Shown: positions 35,176-43,776 of the stretch, in pieces
How the letters are laid out: each line of letters starts with the position of its first letter
Numbering within the stretch: position 1 is the stretch's first letter
Notes under the pieces: model-generated
Told to the model about the DNA's origin: nothing
Database searches by the model: none
The model's input: only the letters and a program-made list of their open reading frames with translations
Translations under genes and position numbers: made by a program
Source of the DNA: Streptomyces sp. V3I8
GTDB lineage: Bacteria > Actinomycetota > Actinomycetes > Streptomycetales > Streptomycetaceae
DNA: 64,000 nt
Assembly: GCF_030817535.1 (NCBI RefSeq)
Contig: NZ_JAUSZL010000002.1
Span: 6,634,001 to 6,698,000 of the forward strand
Reading direction: 5' to 3'

Positions 35176-36401
35176 AGATGGATCAGCTCGTACGCGAGGT
35201 CCTGCACGAGCAGGCCGAGCAGGCCACGGTCACGCCGCCCGACTTCGCGGGCCGGATCCTCGCCGTCCGACGCCGCCGCCGGACCCGTACGCTCACGGGC
35301 GCCGCGCTCGCCATGGTGGTCGCCGTCGCCGTCGGAGTGGCGGTGCCCGTCCTGGACGGCGGCAAGGACGAACCCAGGCTGGCCAGCCAGATGAACCGGA
35401 GCGACATCATCGCCCACCCGGACCAGACACCGCCGCGCGACCTCATCGCGGCGGGCGACACCGCGCTGGCCGCCTACTACACGACCGGCATGGTCAAGGA
35501 GAGCGCGGACCGGGGGGTCTCCCGGCGCACGTACCACCTGCTCGACCAGAGGACGGGCACGTACGTGAAGACCACGAAGTGGTCCGTCGTCGACATCGCC
35601 CCCGGCATGCGCACCGCCGTCGTCCTGGAGAAGGACCTGCCCGCCCGGCGGATCGGGCTGCTCGACCTCCTCACCGGCGAGGTCGAGCGCTGGATCACCG
35701 TCGACCGGGGCGTCGCGGGCGTCGAGTTCTCCCCCGACGGCAGCAAGCTCGTGGCGACGACGTACAGCAAGAACCCCGACCTGCTGTCCCGGGCGGACTA
35801 CGACAGCGACGGGGACGGCAAGAAGAACGACTGGACGCCGCAGTACGGCACGTCGTACCGGACCGGCTTCTACGTCCTGGACGTCGACTCCGGCGACGGA
35901 TCGTGGAGCGGGGTCACCAGCCCCGGCGACGGTATGGGCATGCCCCTCAACGCCCGCCAGGACTTCGCCTTCAGCGACGACGGCAAGCTCGTCTACTCCG
36001 GGCTCACCATGGAACCCCACATGCAGTACTACGACTTCGAGGGCAACGAGGTGGACAAGCCGGCGAACGCGAAGTACCTGCACTGGTTCGTCGGCGCCGG
36101 TCTGTCCCCGAACGGCAAGCTCGCCGCGGGCGACTTCGCGGGCGGTGGCAAAACCACCGCCTCCGCCATCAACGACCCCTACACCGGCAAGCGGCTCCAC
36201 AAGGTCCCGGGACAGCAACTGCTCGCCTGGGCCGACGACAAGCGACTCATCGCGTGGGACATCGAACCCGGCACGAACGAGTTCCACAACCGGCTCGTGC
36301 TCGTCACGATCGGCAGTGGGAAGACCGTCCCGCTGAGCGGTTTCCGCCAGGGCAACGACGGCGCGGCCGGGCGCTGGCAGGCGGTCTTCGCCCAGCGCTG
36401 A
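35172..36401 (+). CDS. Membrane-anchored beta-propeller-like protein, sigma-factor partner
   Basis: A 409-residue protein with a short cytoplasmic N-terminus (MKMDQLVREVLHEQAEQ..), one transmembrane helix at about residues 43-62 and a large exported domain with WD40/TolB-like repeats (VEFSPDGSKLVATT, FAFSDDGKLVYSG, AGLSPNGKLAAGD). The GTG at 35172 overlaps the sigma gene stop. The arrangement suggests an anti-sigma or sensor role for the cytoplasmic tail, which is inferred from the layout only. A DxDGDGxxND calcium-like loop is seen near residue 210. Confidence 0.82.
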   Translation: MKMDQLVREVLHEQAEQATVTPPDFAGRILAVRRRRRTRTLTGAALAMVVAVAVGVAVPVLDGGKDEPRLASQMNRSDIIAHPDQTPPRDLIAAGDTALAAYYTTGMVKESADRGVSRRTYHLLDQRTGTYVKTTKWSVVDIAPGMRTAVVLEKDLPARRIGLLDLLTGEVERWITVDRGVAGVEFSPDGSKLVATTYSKNPDLLSRADYDSDGDGKKNDWTPQYGTSYRTGFYVLDVDSGDGSWSGVTSPGDGMGMPLNARQDFAFSDDGKLVYSGLTMEPHMQYYDFEGNEVDKPANAKYLHWFVGAGLSPNGKLAAGDFAGGGKTTASAINDPYTGKRLHKVPGQQLLAWADDKRLIAWDIEPGTNEFHNRLVLVTIGSGKTVPLSGFRQGNDGAAGRWQAVFAQR

Positions 36402-36421
36402 GCGGGGGGACCGGCAACCGG

Positions 36422-37378
36422 TCAGGCGCCGGCCACCAGTCGCTCGTACGCGGCCAGCAGCCCGTCGGTCACCTCGTGGCCGGCGGGCAGCAGCGGTGCC
36501 CGTACCGGACCGGCGGGCAGGCCCAGGGAGTTGAGCAGGGCCTTCGCGGTGACCGTGCCGGGCAGGCCGGACGCCGTCATCAACTCGATGAGCGGGATCA
36601 CCCGTTGCTGGCGCCGGGCCGCCCCGCCGGTGTTTCCCGCGTCGAACGCGTCGAGGACGGCCCGGAGTCGCCCGGGCACGGCGTTCGCCACCGTGCTGAT
36701 GTATCCGGCGCCGCCCACCGCGTACAGGGCCAGCGCGTACTCGTCGCAGCCCGCGTAGTACGCGAGGTCCGTGCGGGCCAGCACCTTCTGGGTGCCGAGC
36801 AGGTCGTACGCGCAGTCCTTGACTGCCACGATCCGCGGGTGCCCGGCGAGCCGCAGCACGGTCTCCGGCTCGACACGGGTGCCGGTGCGGTCCGGAATGT
36901 CGTAGAGGGCGAGCGGCAGTCCCGAGGCGTCCGCGACAGCGCGGAAGTGGGCCTCGACGGCGTCCTGCGGAGGCCTGCTGTAGTACGGCGCGACGACCAG
37001 CAGGCCGTCCGCGCCCGCCTTCTCGGCCTCCAGGGCGAGCTCGACGGTGTGGCGGGTGTCGGCCGTCCCGACGCCCGCGACGATCGCCGCGCGGTCCCCG
37101 ACCGCCTCGGCCACCGCCCGTACGAGAGCGGACTTCTCGGCGTCCGTCGTGGTCGGGGACTCGCCGGTGGTACCGGACAGCACCAGTCCGTCGCAGCCCT
37201 CGGAGACCAGCCGCTCGGCGAGCCGCTGTGCGCCGTCCAGGTCGAGCAGCCCCTCCGCGGTGAAGGGGGTGACCATCGCGCAGAGGGCACGGCCGAAGGG
37301 GCGGGGGGAGGGGGGCGGGGTCGTGCCCGTGCTCGTGCCCGTACTCGTACTCGCGCTTGTGTTCTTCGCCGGTGTCAT
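36422..37378 (-). CDS. dapA: Dihydrodipicolinate synthase-family aldolase
   Basis: Class I aldolase of the DapA/NAL family, 318 residues. LSGTTGESPTTT (pyruvate-binding), ALYDIPDRTG (conserved Tyr and the DHDPS-type Arg) and the Schiff-base lysine in IVAVKDCAYD are visible. The Arg argues for true dihydrodipicolinate synthase, but the segment after the lysine (DCAYDL) is atypical, so another pyruvate aldolase is possible. From ATG 37378 the first 25 residues are a Ser/Thr repeat encoded by CGTGCC/CGTACT-like tandem units. Faces the sigma-partner gene tail to tail. Confidence 0.75.
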   Translation of the reverse strand: MTPAKNTSASTSTGTSTGTTPPPSPRPFGRALCAMVTPFTAEGLLDLDGAQRLAERLVSEGCDGLVLSGTTGESPTTTDAEKSALVRAVAEAVGDRAAIVAGVGTADTRHTVELALEAEKAGADGLLVVAPYYSRPPQDAVEAHFRAVADASGLPLALYDIPDRTGTRVEPETVLRLAGHPRIVAVKDCAYDLLGTQKVLARTDLAYYAGCDEYALALYAVGGAGYISTVANAVPGRLRAVLDAFDAGNTGGAARRQQRVIPLIELMTASGLPGTVTAKALLNSLGLPAGPVRAPLLPAGHEVTDGLLAAYERLVAGA

Positions 37379-37558
37379 GGGAGCAGTCTCGGGCCGCCGA
37401 CCTGGAAGCTCCACTTAATTCTTCTACGCGTCATGCGTTAGCCGTGCTACTGGATCCCTCGCGGGGTGTCCGGCGGAGCCGCCGGGCGGGGAAGGGGTAG
37501 TGGCGGCGCAGCAGGGTACCCGGACGTTCCCCCCGCGGACGGAAGGAGGCGGAACGCC

Positions 37559-37972
37559 ATGACCGGGACCACGGACCGGCGACCGGACCAGCAGCACTCG
37601 GTGGGTGAACTCGTCGGGCAGGCCACCGAACAGCTTTCGGAGCTCGTACGGCAGGAGATACGGCTCGCGAAAGAGGAGTTGACGGAAAAGGGGAAGCGCG
37701 CCGGGCGCGGCGGCGGCATGCTGGGCGCGGCCGGCGCCGTCGCCTATGTGGGACTGATGGCCCTGTCGGCGACCGGCGCAGCCGCCCTCTCCCTGGTGCT
37801 GCCCGTGTGGGCGGCGGCGCTCATCGTGACCGTCGTGCTCTTCGTGATCGCGGGCGTGCTGGCCAAGACCGGCCGTTCGCAGCTCGGCCGTGCCACCCCG
37901 CCCGTGCCGGAAAGGGCGCTCGACAGCGTCCGGGCCGACGTCGACGAGATCAAGGAAAGGGCTCACCGATGA
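37559..37972 (+). CDS. Actinobacterial holin-X / DUF1469 family protein
   Basis: A 137-residue membrane protein: soluble N-terminal helix (SVGELVGQATEQLSELVRQEI), two transmembrane helices at about 60-80 and 85-110, and an acidic tail. The Phage_holin_3_6 family is widespread in actinobacterial chromosomes and not a phage marker by itself. ATG at 37559, after GGAGG. It overlaps the DUF3618 gene by ATGA; the two families are commonly encoded together. Confidence 0.87.
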   Translation: MTGTTDRRPDQQHSVGELVGQATEQLSELVRQEIRLAKEELTEKGKRAGRGGGMLGAAGAVAYVGLMALSATGAAALSLVLPVWAAALIVTVVLFVIAGVLAKTGRSQLGRATPPVPERALDSVRADVDEIKERAHR

Positions 37973-38406
37973 AGGACAGCAACGACGCCGTGCAGGCAGG
38001 CGGAACCGGTGGGGACGCGGACAACCCCGTCGGTGTCGCCGAGGGGCCCGATGAGCTCCGGCGTCGGATCGAGGCGACCCGCAGCCAGCTCGGCGACACG
38101 GTCGAGGAGCTGGCGGCGAAGGTCGACGTGAAGGCGCAGGCGAAGGCTCGGGGCGCCGAACTCAAGGAAAAGGCGTCCGAGGCGGGCCACGTCGTCCAGG
38201 AGAAGGCCGTCGTGGCCGGGCAGGTCGTCCAGGACAAGGCCGTACAGGCCGGGCAGGTCGTCCAGGAGCGGGTGCCCCAGCCGGTACGCGACGCGGTGGC
38301 CTCGGCCGTCCGGGCGGGGCGGCGGCTTCCCCGGCCCGTACTGATCGCCGGTGCCGTGGTCGTGGTGGCGGGACTGGTGCTGCGGCGGCGCAACGGCCGC
38401 CGCTGA
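37969..38406 (+). CDS. DUF3618 domain protein
   Basis: A 145-residue protein with the DUF3618 signature PDELRRRIEATRSQLGDTVEELAAKVDVKAQAK (in pieces across residues about 27-60), three near-identical amphipathic repeats (HVVQEKAVVAG, QVVQDKAVQAG, QVVQERV) and a single C-terminal transmembrane helix at about 120-137. Probably a tail-anchored partner of the holin-X protein. Role unknown; linked in the literature to cell-envelope or stress functions only loosely. Confidence 0.87.
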   Translation: MKDSNDAVQAGGTGGDADNPVGVAEGPDELRRRIEATRSQLGDTVEELAAKVDVKAQAKARGAELKEKASEAGHVVQEKAVVAGQVVQDKAVQAGQVVQERVPQPVRDAVASAVRAGRRLPRPVLIAGAVVVVAGLVLRRRNGRR

Positions 38407-38467
38407 GCGGACCGGAGCGGACGGGGCGCCGAGGACCGGGCGCCCCGGAGGCAGGGCACGGCGGCGG

Positions 38468-38520
38468 ACGACGAAGAGCGGGCACGACGAAGAGCGGTTA
38501 CGACGGAGAGCGGGTACGAC
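38468..38520 (+). repeat. 16-bp tandem repeat after DUF3618 gene
   Basis: Units ACGACGAAGAGCGGGC start at 38468, 38484, 38500 and 38516 with a few changes each; the last runs into the terminator hairpin. The 343-base gap 38407-38749 otherwise holds only the hairpin and the repeat at 38587. Confidence 0.75.
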
Positions 38521-38559
38521 GAGCGGCGGAGCCGGAGAACCGGCTCCGCCGCTCGTCGT
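38516..38559 (+). terminator. Strong terminator hairpin
   Basis: A perfect 20-bp stem (38516-38535 with 38540-38559) and an AGAA loop; ends the holin-X/DUF3618 operon. Confidence 0.85.
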
Positions 38560-38586
38560 GTGCCGGGCCGTGTTCGCGCGGGTGGG

Positions 38587-38618
38587 CGCGTCTCGGGAAT
38601 CCCGCGTCTCGGGAATCC
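38587..38618 (+). repeat. Perfect 16-bp tandem repeat upstream of MFS gene
   Basis: CGCGTCTCGGGAATCC occurs twice head to tail at 38587-38602 and 38603-38618, 132 nt before the MFS start. It may be an operator or a replication slip; I cannot tell which. Confidence 0.6.
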
Positions 38619-38749
38619 GCCGGGATGCGGGGCCCCGTGTCGGATTTCCGGGATTTCGCAGCGCCGGCTGGCTCCGCTTCGGTGATACGGCCGAAGGTGG
38701 GCACGGAAACAGACAACCGCGGCGGGTCCGTGCCGCAAGGGAGAATTCC

Positions 38750-40378
38750 GTGAACGTCACAACCAGCGCGACCACCGCGGGCGGCCCGCAGGGCCGGCGG
38801 GCGGCCACGCTCGTCATGGCCTGTGTGGGCGTGTTCGTCGCCTACCTGCCGGTGACCACCGTCTCGGTGAGCCTGCCGGCCATCCAGCGGGCGATGCATG
38901 CCTCGACGGCCCAACTGGCCTGGGTGTCCGACGCGTTCGTGCTGCCCATGGCCGCCCTCATCCTCACCGCCGGGGTCGTCGGTGACGTCCACGGCCGCAA
39001 GAAGGTCTTCCAGGCGGGCCTCGCCTTCTGCGCCGCGGGCGCCGCGACGGCCCTGTCCGCCCAGTCGATCGAGGTCCTCTGGGCAGGTCAGGCCCTCGCC
39101 GGCGTGGGCGCGGCCGCGCTGCTGCCCACGACCCTGGCGCTGATCAGCCATGTCGTCCCCGACCCCCGGGAGCGCGGCAAGTTCATCGGCCTGTGGGCGA
39201 CCTCCCTGCTGTCGGCCCTGGCCCTCGGCCCGATCATCGCCGGGATCGTCCTCGAACACTTCGCCTGGCGGTGGATCTACCTGCTGGCGGTCCCCGTCTC
39301 GCTCGTCGCGATGGCCTGCGCGGCCCGGCTGCTGACCGACTCCCGCGCCGCCGGCTCGCGCCGGCTGGACTGGCCCGGCCAGCTCACCGCCGCCCTGGCG
39401 ATCACCGCGCTGGTCTACGGGGTCATCGAGGGCGGCGCCGACTCCTTCTCGGACGCCAAGGTGCTGGTGGCCCTGTCCACCGCCGTCGTCGCCGGTGTCG
39501 TCTTCGTCCTCGTGGAGCGGCGCAGCGACAGTCCGATGCTGGACCTGAAGCTGTTCCGCAGTGCGGCCTTCAGCGCCACCACCCTGGTCGCCATGATCAG
39601 CTTCCTGGGTCTGATCGGGTTCTTCTTCGCCCTGAGCCTCTACTTCGGCATGGTCCAGCAGCTCAGCACCCTGGAGGCGGGCGCCCGGCTGGTCACGGTC
39701 AGCCTGATGGCCATCCTGGTGGGTGCGCCGGTCGGGCGCCTGATGCACCGGGTCTCGGCCCGCGCCCTGATCACCGGCGGTCTGCTCGTCAGCGCGGCCT
39801 CCCTGCTGTCCCTCACCACCGTCGACGCCGACACCTCGTACCTCTCGCTGGTCTGGCGGCTGGCGCTGCTGGGCCTCGGCATGGGCCTGGTCATCACCCC
39901 GATGACGGCCACCGCGGTCGCCTCCGTACCGCACCACCTGGCCGGGATGGCGGCCGCGGGCAACAACGCCTTCCGGCAGGTCGGCGGCGCCCTCGGCCCC
40001 GCCGTCCTGGGCGCGCTGCTGACCAGCCGGGCCACCGGCTCGCTGCCCGGGCACCTCACCGAAGCGGGCCTGACGGGTGCCCAGCGGCAGAGCGTCGTCG
40101 CCGCCGTGGACGAGGGCGGGCTCGGCGCGGTCGCCGGGATGGACCTGGGCCCGGCCCAGGGGCGTGCCCTCGGCGCGCTGTCCGAGGCCTTCCTCGACGG
40201 CCTGCACCTGTGTCTGATCGTCTCCGCGGCCCTGACCCTGCTCGCCGCGGCGGTGGCCGCGGTCCTGCTGCGCGGCCCGCGCCGGTCGGCGACCCTGCTG
40301 GCCGGCTCCGGTACCGGTACCGAGGTGCCGGCGCAGCGCGGGGCCGACGAGCCCCGGCCGGAATTCGACCTCCGGTGA
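38750..40378 (+). CDS. MFS drug exporter (DHA2, 14 helices)
   Basis: A 542-residue transporter of the EmrB/QacA group. Motif A appears as GDVHGRKKVFQAG between helices 2 and 3, the antiporter motif C as WATSLLSALALGPIIAG, and about 14 hydrophobic segments can be counted. GTG start at 38750, with AAGGGAG upstream. It is followed by a terminator and then an Lrp/AsnC regulator in the same direction. Substrate unknown; efflux of drugs or metabolites is likely. Confidence 0.9.
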   Translation: MNVTTSATTAGGPQGRRAATLVMACVGVFVAYLPVTTVSVSLPAIQRAMHASTAQLAWVSDAFVLPMAALILTAGVVGDVHGRKKVFQAGLAFCAAGAATALSAQSIEVLWAGQALAGVGAAALLPTTLALISHVVPDPRERGKFIGLWATSLLSALALGPIIAGIVLEHFAWRWIYLLAVPVSLVAMACAARLLTDSRAAGSRRLDWPGQLTAALAITALVYGVIEGGADSFSDAKVLVALSTAVVAGVVFVLVERRSDSPMLDLKLFRSAAFSATTLVAMISFLGLIGFFFALSLYFGMVQQLSTLEAGARLVTVSLMAILVGAPVGRLMHRVSARALITGGLLVSAASLLSLTTVDADTSYLSLVWRLALLGLGMGLVITPMTATAVASVPHHLAGMAAAGNNAFRQVGGALGPAVLGALLTSRATGSLPGHLTEAGLTGAQRQSVVAAVDEGGLGAVAGMDLGPAQGRALGALSEAFLDGLHLCLIVSAALTLLAAAVAAVLLRGPRRSATLLAGSGTGTEVPAQRGADEPRPEFDLR

Positions 40379-40448
40379 GGATGAACCCCCGGCGGTGATC
40401 CGGCGTCTTACCGGGTGCCCTCCGTGGGGACGGGAAGGGCGCCGGTGA

Positions 40449-40487
40449 GAGGCCCGGGCCCAGGAATCCTTCCTGGGCCCGGGCCTC
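40449..40487 (+). terminator. Terminator of the MFS gene
   Basis: A perfect 18-bp stem (40449-40466 with 40470-40487) and a 3-nt loop, 70 nt after the stop. Confidence 0.85.
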
Positions 40488-40535
40488 ACCGCTCGCCCCG
40501 GCACACCGGCACTCCCGTCGGTACGATGATCTTCC

Positions 40536-41567
40536 GTGGACCGCAGTCCGCAGTCCGTCAGTGAGAAGAGCGGGGGCCGTCCGGTGGTGTCCCGTCCGCC
40601 CGACCCTCTCGACACACTCGACCTGAAACTGCTGCAGGCCCTCCAGACGGACGGCCGCGCGTCGTTCAGCCGGATCGCGGAGGTGCTCGGGGTCTCGGAC
40701 CAGACCGTCGCACGGCGCTACCGCCGGCTGCGCACCACCGCGGGCCTGCGCGTGGTCGGCATGACCGACGAGAGCCGGCTCGGCAGGCAGAGCTGGCTCG
40801 TCCGGCTGCGCTGCACCCCGGACGTGGCGGAACAGGTGGCCGGCGCGCTGGCCCGGCGGCCCGACACCTCGTACGTCGGACTGATCTCGGGCGGCACCGA
40901 GGTGATCTGCGCGATGAAACCGCGCTCCGGGCAGGAACGGGACGAACTGCTCTTCGGCCGGCTGCCGCGCACGCCCCGCGTCATCTCGGTCAGCGCGCAC
41001 TGCATGCTGCACTCCTACTACGGCGGCCCGCTCGGCTGGCTCAACAAACTGCGGGCCCTCGATCCCGCCGAGGAGGCCGCGCTGACCCGGCCGCCCGTCG
41101 AGGCGGCCACCGCTCCCGTCGTCCTGGACACCGAGGACGAGGCACTGCTCGCCGTGCTCCGGCGCGACGGCCGGACCCCGCTCACCGAACTCCGGACGGG
41201 CACCGGGCAGACCGAGTCGGCGGTCAAGCGCCGGCTGGACCGGCTGCGCTCCTCGGGGATCCTCTACTTCGACGTACAGCACGACCGCGAACTGCTGGGG
41301 CACGCCACCGACGCCATGCTCTGGATCACGGTGGCCCCCTCCGCCCTCGCCACCGTCGGGCGCGCCCTCGCGACCCACCCCGAGGTCGGCTTCGCCGCGG
41401 CCATCACCGGACAGGCCAACATCGTCGCCTCCGTCCTGTGCCGCGACACCGGCGCGCTGTACACCTACCTGAGCGAGCGGATCGGAGCGCTCGACGGCGT
41501 GCAGGGCGTCGAGACCACCCTCACCCTGCGCCAGATCAAACAGCTCACCTACGAGCCCACCCGCTGA
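40536..41567 (+). CDS. Double-domain Lrp/AsnC-family regulator
   Basis: A 343-residue regulator, twice the usual AsnC length. The first HTH (LDLKLLQALQTDGRASFSRI..VARRYRRL, residues about 28-75) and a RAM-like domain are followed by a second HTH (EDEALLAVLRRDGRTPLTEL..AVKRRLDRL, about 198-245) and a second RAM-like domain. This duplicated layout is known in Streptomyces. Start taken at GTG 40536; a GTG at 40587 (MSRPPDPLD..) is an alternative. It may regulate the preceding exporter, but the terminator between them makes them separate units. Confidence 0.88.
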   Translation: MDRSPQSVSEKSGGRPVVSRPPDPLDTLDLKLLQALQTDGRASFSRIAEVLGVSDQTVARRYRRLRTTAGLRVVGMTDESRLGRQSWLVRLRCTPDVAEQVAGALARRPDTSYVGLISGGTEVICAMKPRSGQERDELLFGRLPRTPRVISVSAHCMLHSYYGGPLGWLNKLRALDPAEEAALTRPPVEAATAPVVLDTEDEALLAVLRRDGRTPLTELRTGTGQTESAVKRRLDRLRSSGILYFDVQHDRELLGHATDAMLWITVAPSALATVGRALATHPEVGFAAAITGQANIVASVLCRDTGALYTYLSERIGALDGVQGVETTLTLRQIKQLTYEPTR

Positions 41568-41642
41568 CCGCCCCGTCCCACTCCGCCCCGCCCGCGGCGA
41601 CCGCGGACGGAGCGGGACGGGACCGCGACGGGACCGCGACGG

Positions 41643-43475
41643 CTACGGGCGGAACCGCAGCACCTGCGGGTCGTGGTCGCTGATCTGGTCGGAGAACTCC
41701 GCGTTGATGTGCACACTGTCGTAGTCGAAGCCGCCGCCCTTGCGGATCGACGGGCTGATCAGGATCTGGTCGAGGACCTGGCTGTTGCCCTGGTAGTCGT
41801 AGCTGTAACGCTCGCTCCTCGGCAGGGACTTGACGGCCGACCAGAGCGCGCCGTCGGCCTCCAGGAGCCTTGCCGTCGTCGAGAACTCGAAGTCGTTGAT
41901 GTCGCCGAGCGTGACGACGTCCGCGGTGCGCTGCTTCGCCAGGATGTCCTTGACGAAGGCGTTCACCGCACTCGCCTGCAGATGCCGCTGGGTCTCCGAG
42001 CTGCGGGCCGGCGGCTGGAACTGCGAGTGCAGCCCCTGGTCACCGCCCTTCGACGCGAAGTGGTTCGCGATCACGAAGACGCTCCTGCCGCGGAAGGTGA
42101 ACTCGCCCGCGAGCGGCTTGCGGCTGTTCGTCCAGGCCGCGTTCGCCGGGTCGACGCGCCCGGGGGAGGCCGTCAGGTGCGCCTTGCCGTGCGTCTTCGT
42201 GACGCCGACGGCGGTGGTGGCGTCGCCGCCCGCGCGGTCGACGAAGGAGACCCGCGCCGGGTTGTAGAGGAACGCCTGGCGGATGTTGCCGCCCGGCTCG
42301 CCGCCGTCCGCGAGGTCCACCGGGTCGATGGACCGCCACGCGTAGGCCGGTCCGCCGGCGGCGACGACGGCGTCGGTCAGCTTCTTCATCGTCAGGTCGG
42401 CGGCGACCGTACCGTCGTTCGTCGCGCCGTTGTTGTCCTGGATCTCCTCCAGGGACACGATGTCGGGCGACTGCAGGTGGTTCACGATCGCGGCGGCGTG
42501 GTCGGCGAACGTGCCGTCCGCCGGGTCGAGGTTCTCGACGTTGTACGTGGCGACCGCGAGCTCCGTGCGGGACTGCCTGCGGGTCGTCTCCCGCTCCAGG
42601 CCGCCGGCCTCGACCGTGCCCAGGGTGCGGGCGGTCAGCGTGTAGCCGCCGAACTGGTTGTAGTCGAGGGGACCCTCGGTGGTGCCCTTCAGGGTGTCGC
42701 CGACGTTCGCCGTCGGGAACGGCTGCGTGGCGGTGGGGATCAGCGACTGGATCTGCAGACGGCCGGTGTTCTGCGAGGTGTACGCGCCGTAGACGGTGCC
42801 GCCGCGGCGGTTCGGGTTCTCGTGCTGCTTGACCGTCACCCAGAGCTCGGAGAACGGGTCGGTCGCGGTGACCACGCGCGACGAGCCGATCGCGACGTTC
42901 ATGCCCTCCAGGGACTCGTAGAGGTCGAGGGCGTACTCCTTCGGCCGCAGGGTGAGCCCGTTGACCGAGCCGCCCGCCGCCGGGTCGCCCGCGGGCGCGT
43001 ACGCGGACGGCACGGAACGGCTGTCGATGAGGGTGGCCGCGGGCAGCGCGTTGCCGCTCGACACCACCGTCACCGTCGGGCGGGTGATCTCGGTGACCGA
43101 CTGGTTGCCCGTCGAGGCGCCGCCCGGCACGAACTCCGTGACCGTGCCCGAGACGGTGACCGAGTCGCCGGCGACGACCTTCGGCGCGGAGCTGGTGAAG
43201 ACGAAGACACCCTCACTGGTGGCCGGGTCCTCGTCCGCGGACGGGCCCTGGATCCAGAAACCGCGGGACGAACCGTAGGTCCGTACGCCCGTGACGACGC
43301 CGGCCACATCGGTGACCTGCTGTCCCGCGAGCGGGGACGTCCGGGTGGAGCCCTGGATGTCGTGGACGGCCACGGAATCCGCGTGGGCGGGCGAGGTGAG
43401 CACCACCGAGGAGACCGTGGAACAGACGGCGGCGACGGTGAGCGCGGCGAGGCGCGCGGAAGACTTGCTCGGCAA
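41643..43475 (-). CDS. Secreted endonuclease/exonuclease/phosphatase-family nuclease
   Basis: A 610-residue exported nuclease (ExeM/NucH type). Signal peptide is residues 1-31 (MPSKSSARLAALTVAAV.. to SPAHA), then an OB-fold-like YhcR domain (about 35-150) and a C-terminal EEP domain with ATYNVENLDP, SLEEIQDN, TLGDINDF and SDHDPQ catalytic motifs. The TTG at 43475 is chosen because GGAGGG is 6 nt upstream and the signal peptide begins there. Probably scavenges nucleotides or phosphate from extracellular DNA. Divergent from the next gene. Confidence 0.9.
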   Translation of the reverse strand: MPSKSSARLAALTVAAVCSTVSSVVLTSPAHADSVAVHDIQGSTRTSPLAGQQVTDVAGVVTGVRTYGSSRGFWIQGPSADEDPATSEGVFVFTSSAPKVVAGDSVTVSGTVTEFVPGGASTGNQSVTEITRPTVTVVSSGNALPAATLIDSRSVPSAYAPAGDPAAGGSVNGLTLRPKEYALDLYESLEGMNVAIGSSRVVTATDPFSELWVTVKQHENPNRRGGTVYGAYTSQNTGRLQIQSLIPTATQPFPTANVGDTLKGTTEGPLDYNQFGGYTLTARTLGTVEAGGLERETTRRQSRTELAVATYNVENLDPADGTFADHAAAIVNHLQSPDIVSLEEIQDNNGATNDGTVAADLTMKKLTDAVVAAGGPAYAWRSIDPVDLADGGEPGGNIRQAFLYNPARVSFVDRAGGDATTAVGVTKTHGKAHLTASPGRVDPANAAWTNSRKPLAGEFTFRGRSVFVIANHFASKGGDQGLHSQFQPPARSSETQRHLQASAVNAFVKDILAKQRTADVVTLGDINDFEFSTTARLLEADGALWSAVKSLPRSERYSYDYQGNSQVLDQILISPSIRKGGGFDYDSVHINAEFSDQISDHDPQVLRFRP

Positions 43476-43776
43476 GGAAATCCCTCCGGGGACGTGCGTG
43501 GGCGCCGGGACGAGAGCGGATCTACGCGCGTCAATCTCCTGCCGGGCCGCAGCACTTGTCAAGGTTTCCTGGCTGAATACTTCTGACAGGTTCATGAAAC
43601 GGGCGGCATGGGTCCAAATCCGTCTAGGCTGAGGCTGCATGTGCGGAGCGGCCGGGACGGCGAGCGGGAAGGCCTTCCTCCGGGCGGTCCCGCGGCCCGC
43701 GGCGCCGCGTCGTGCGTCCGGACGGGCGCGGGCGCCGAGATGTACGTCCGACCGCTCGTCCTAGGAGAACCAGCCG
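43476..43776. other. Divergent intergenic region, nuclease / hypothetical
   Basis: About 300 bases that must contain both promoters. On the minus strand, around 43555-43610, TCA triplets recur at 11- and 10-base spacing, a weak resemblance to PHO-box units, but the match is poor. No gene, RNA or strong repeat is seen. Confidence 0.4.

Noticed and set aside
37559..37972. Prophage inferred from a holin-family protein
   Set aside because: Holin-X proteins are chromosomal housekeeping genes in actinobacteria and no phage genes surround it.
38498..40615. 705-codon minus-strand frame opposite the MFS gene
   Set aside because: Gln/Gly/Arg-rich shadow frame of a clear transporter gene.
43555..43610. 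PHO box upstream of the secreted nuclease gene
   Set aside because: TCA triplets recur at 11- and 10-base spacing on the minus strand, but the GTTCA core is not kept; too weak to call.
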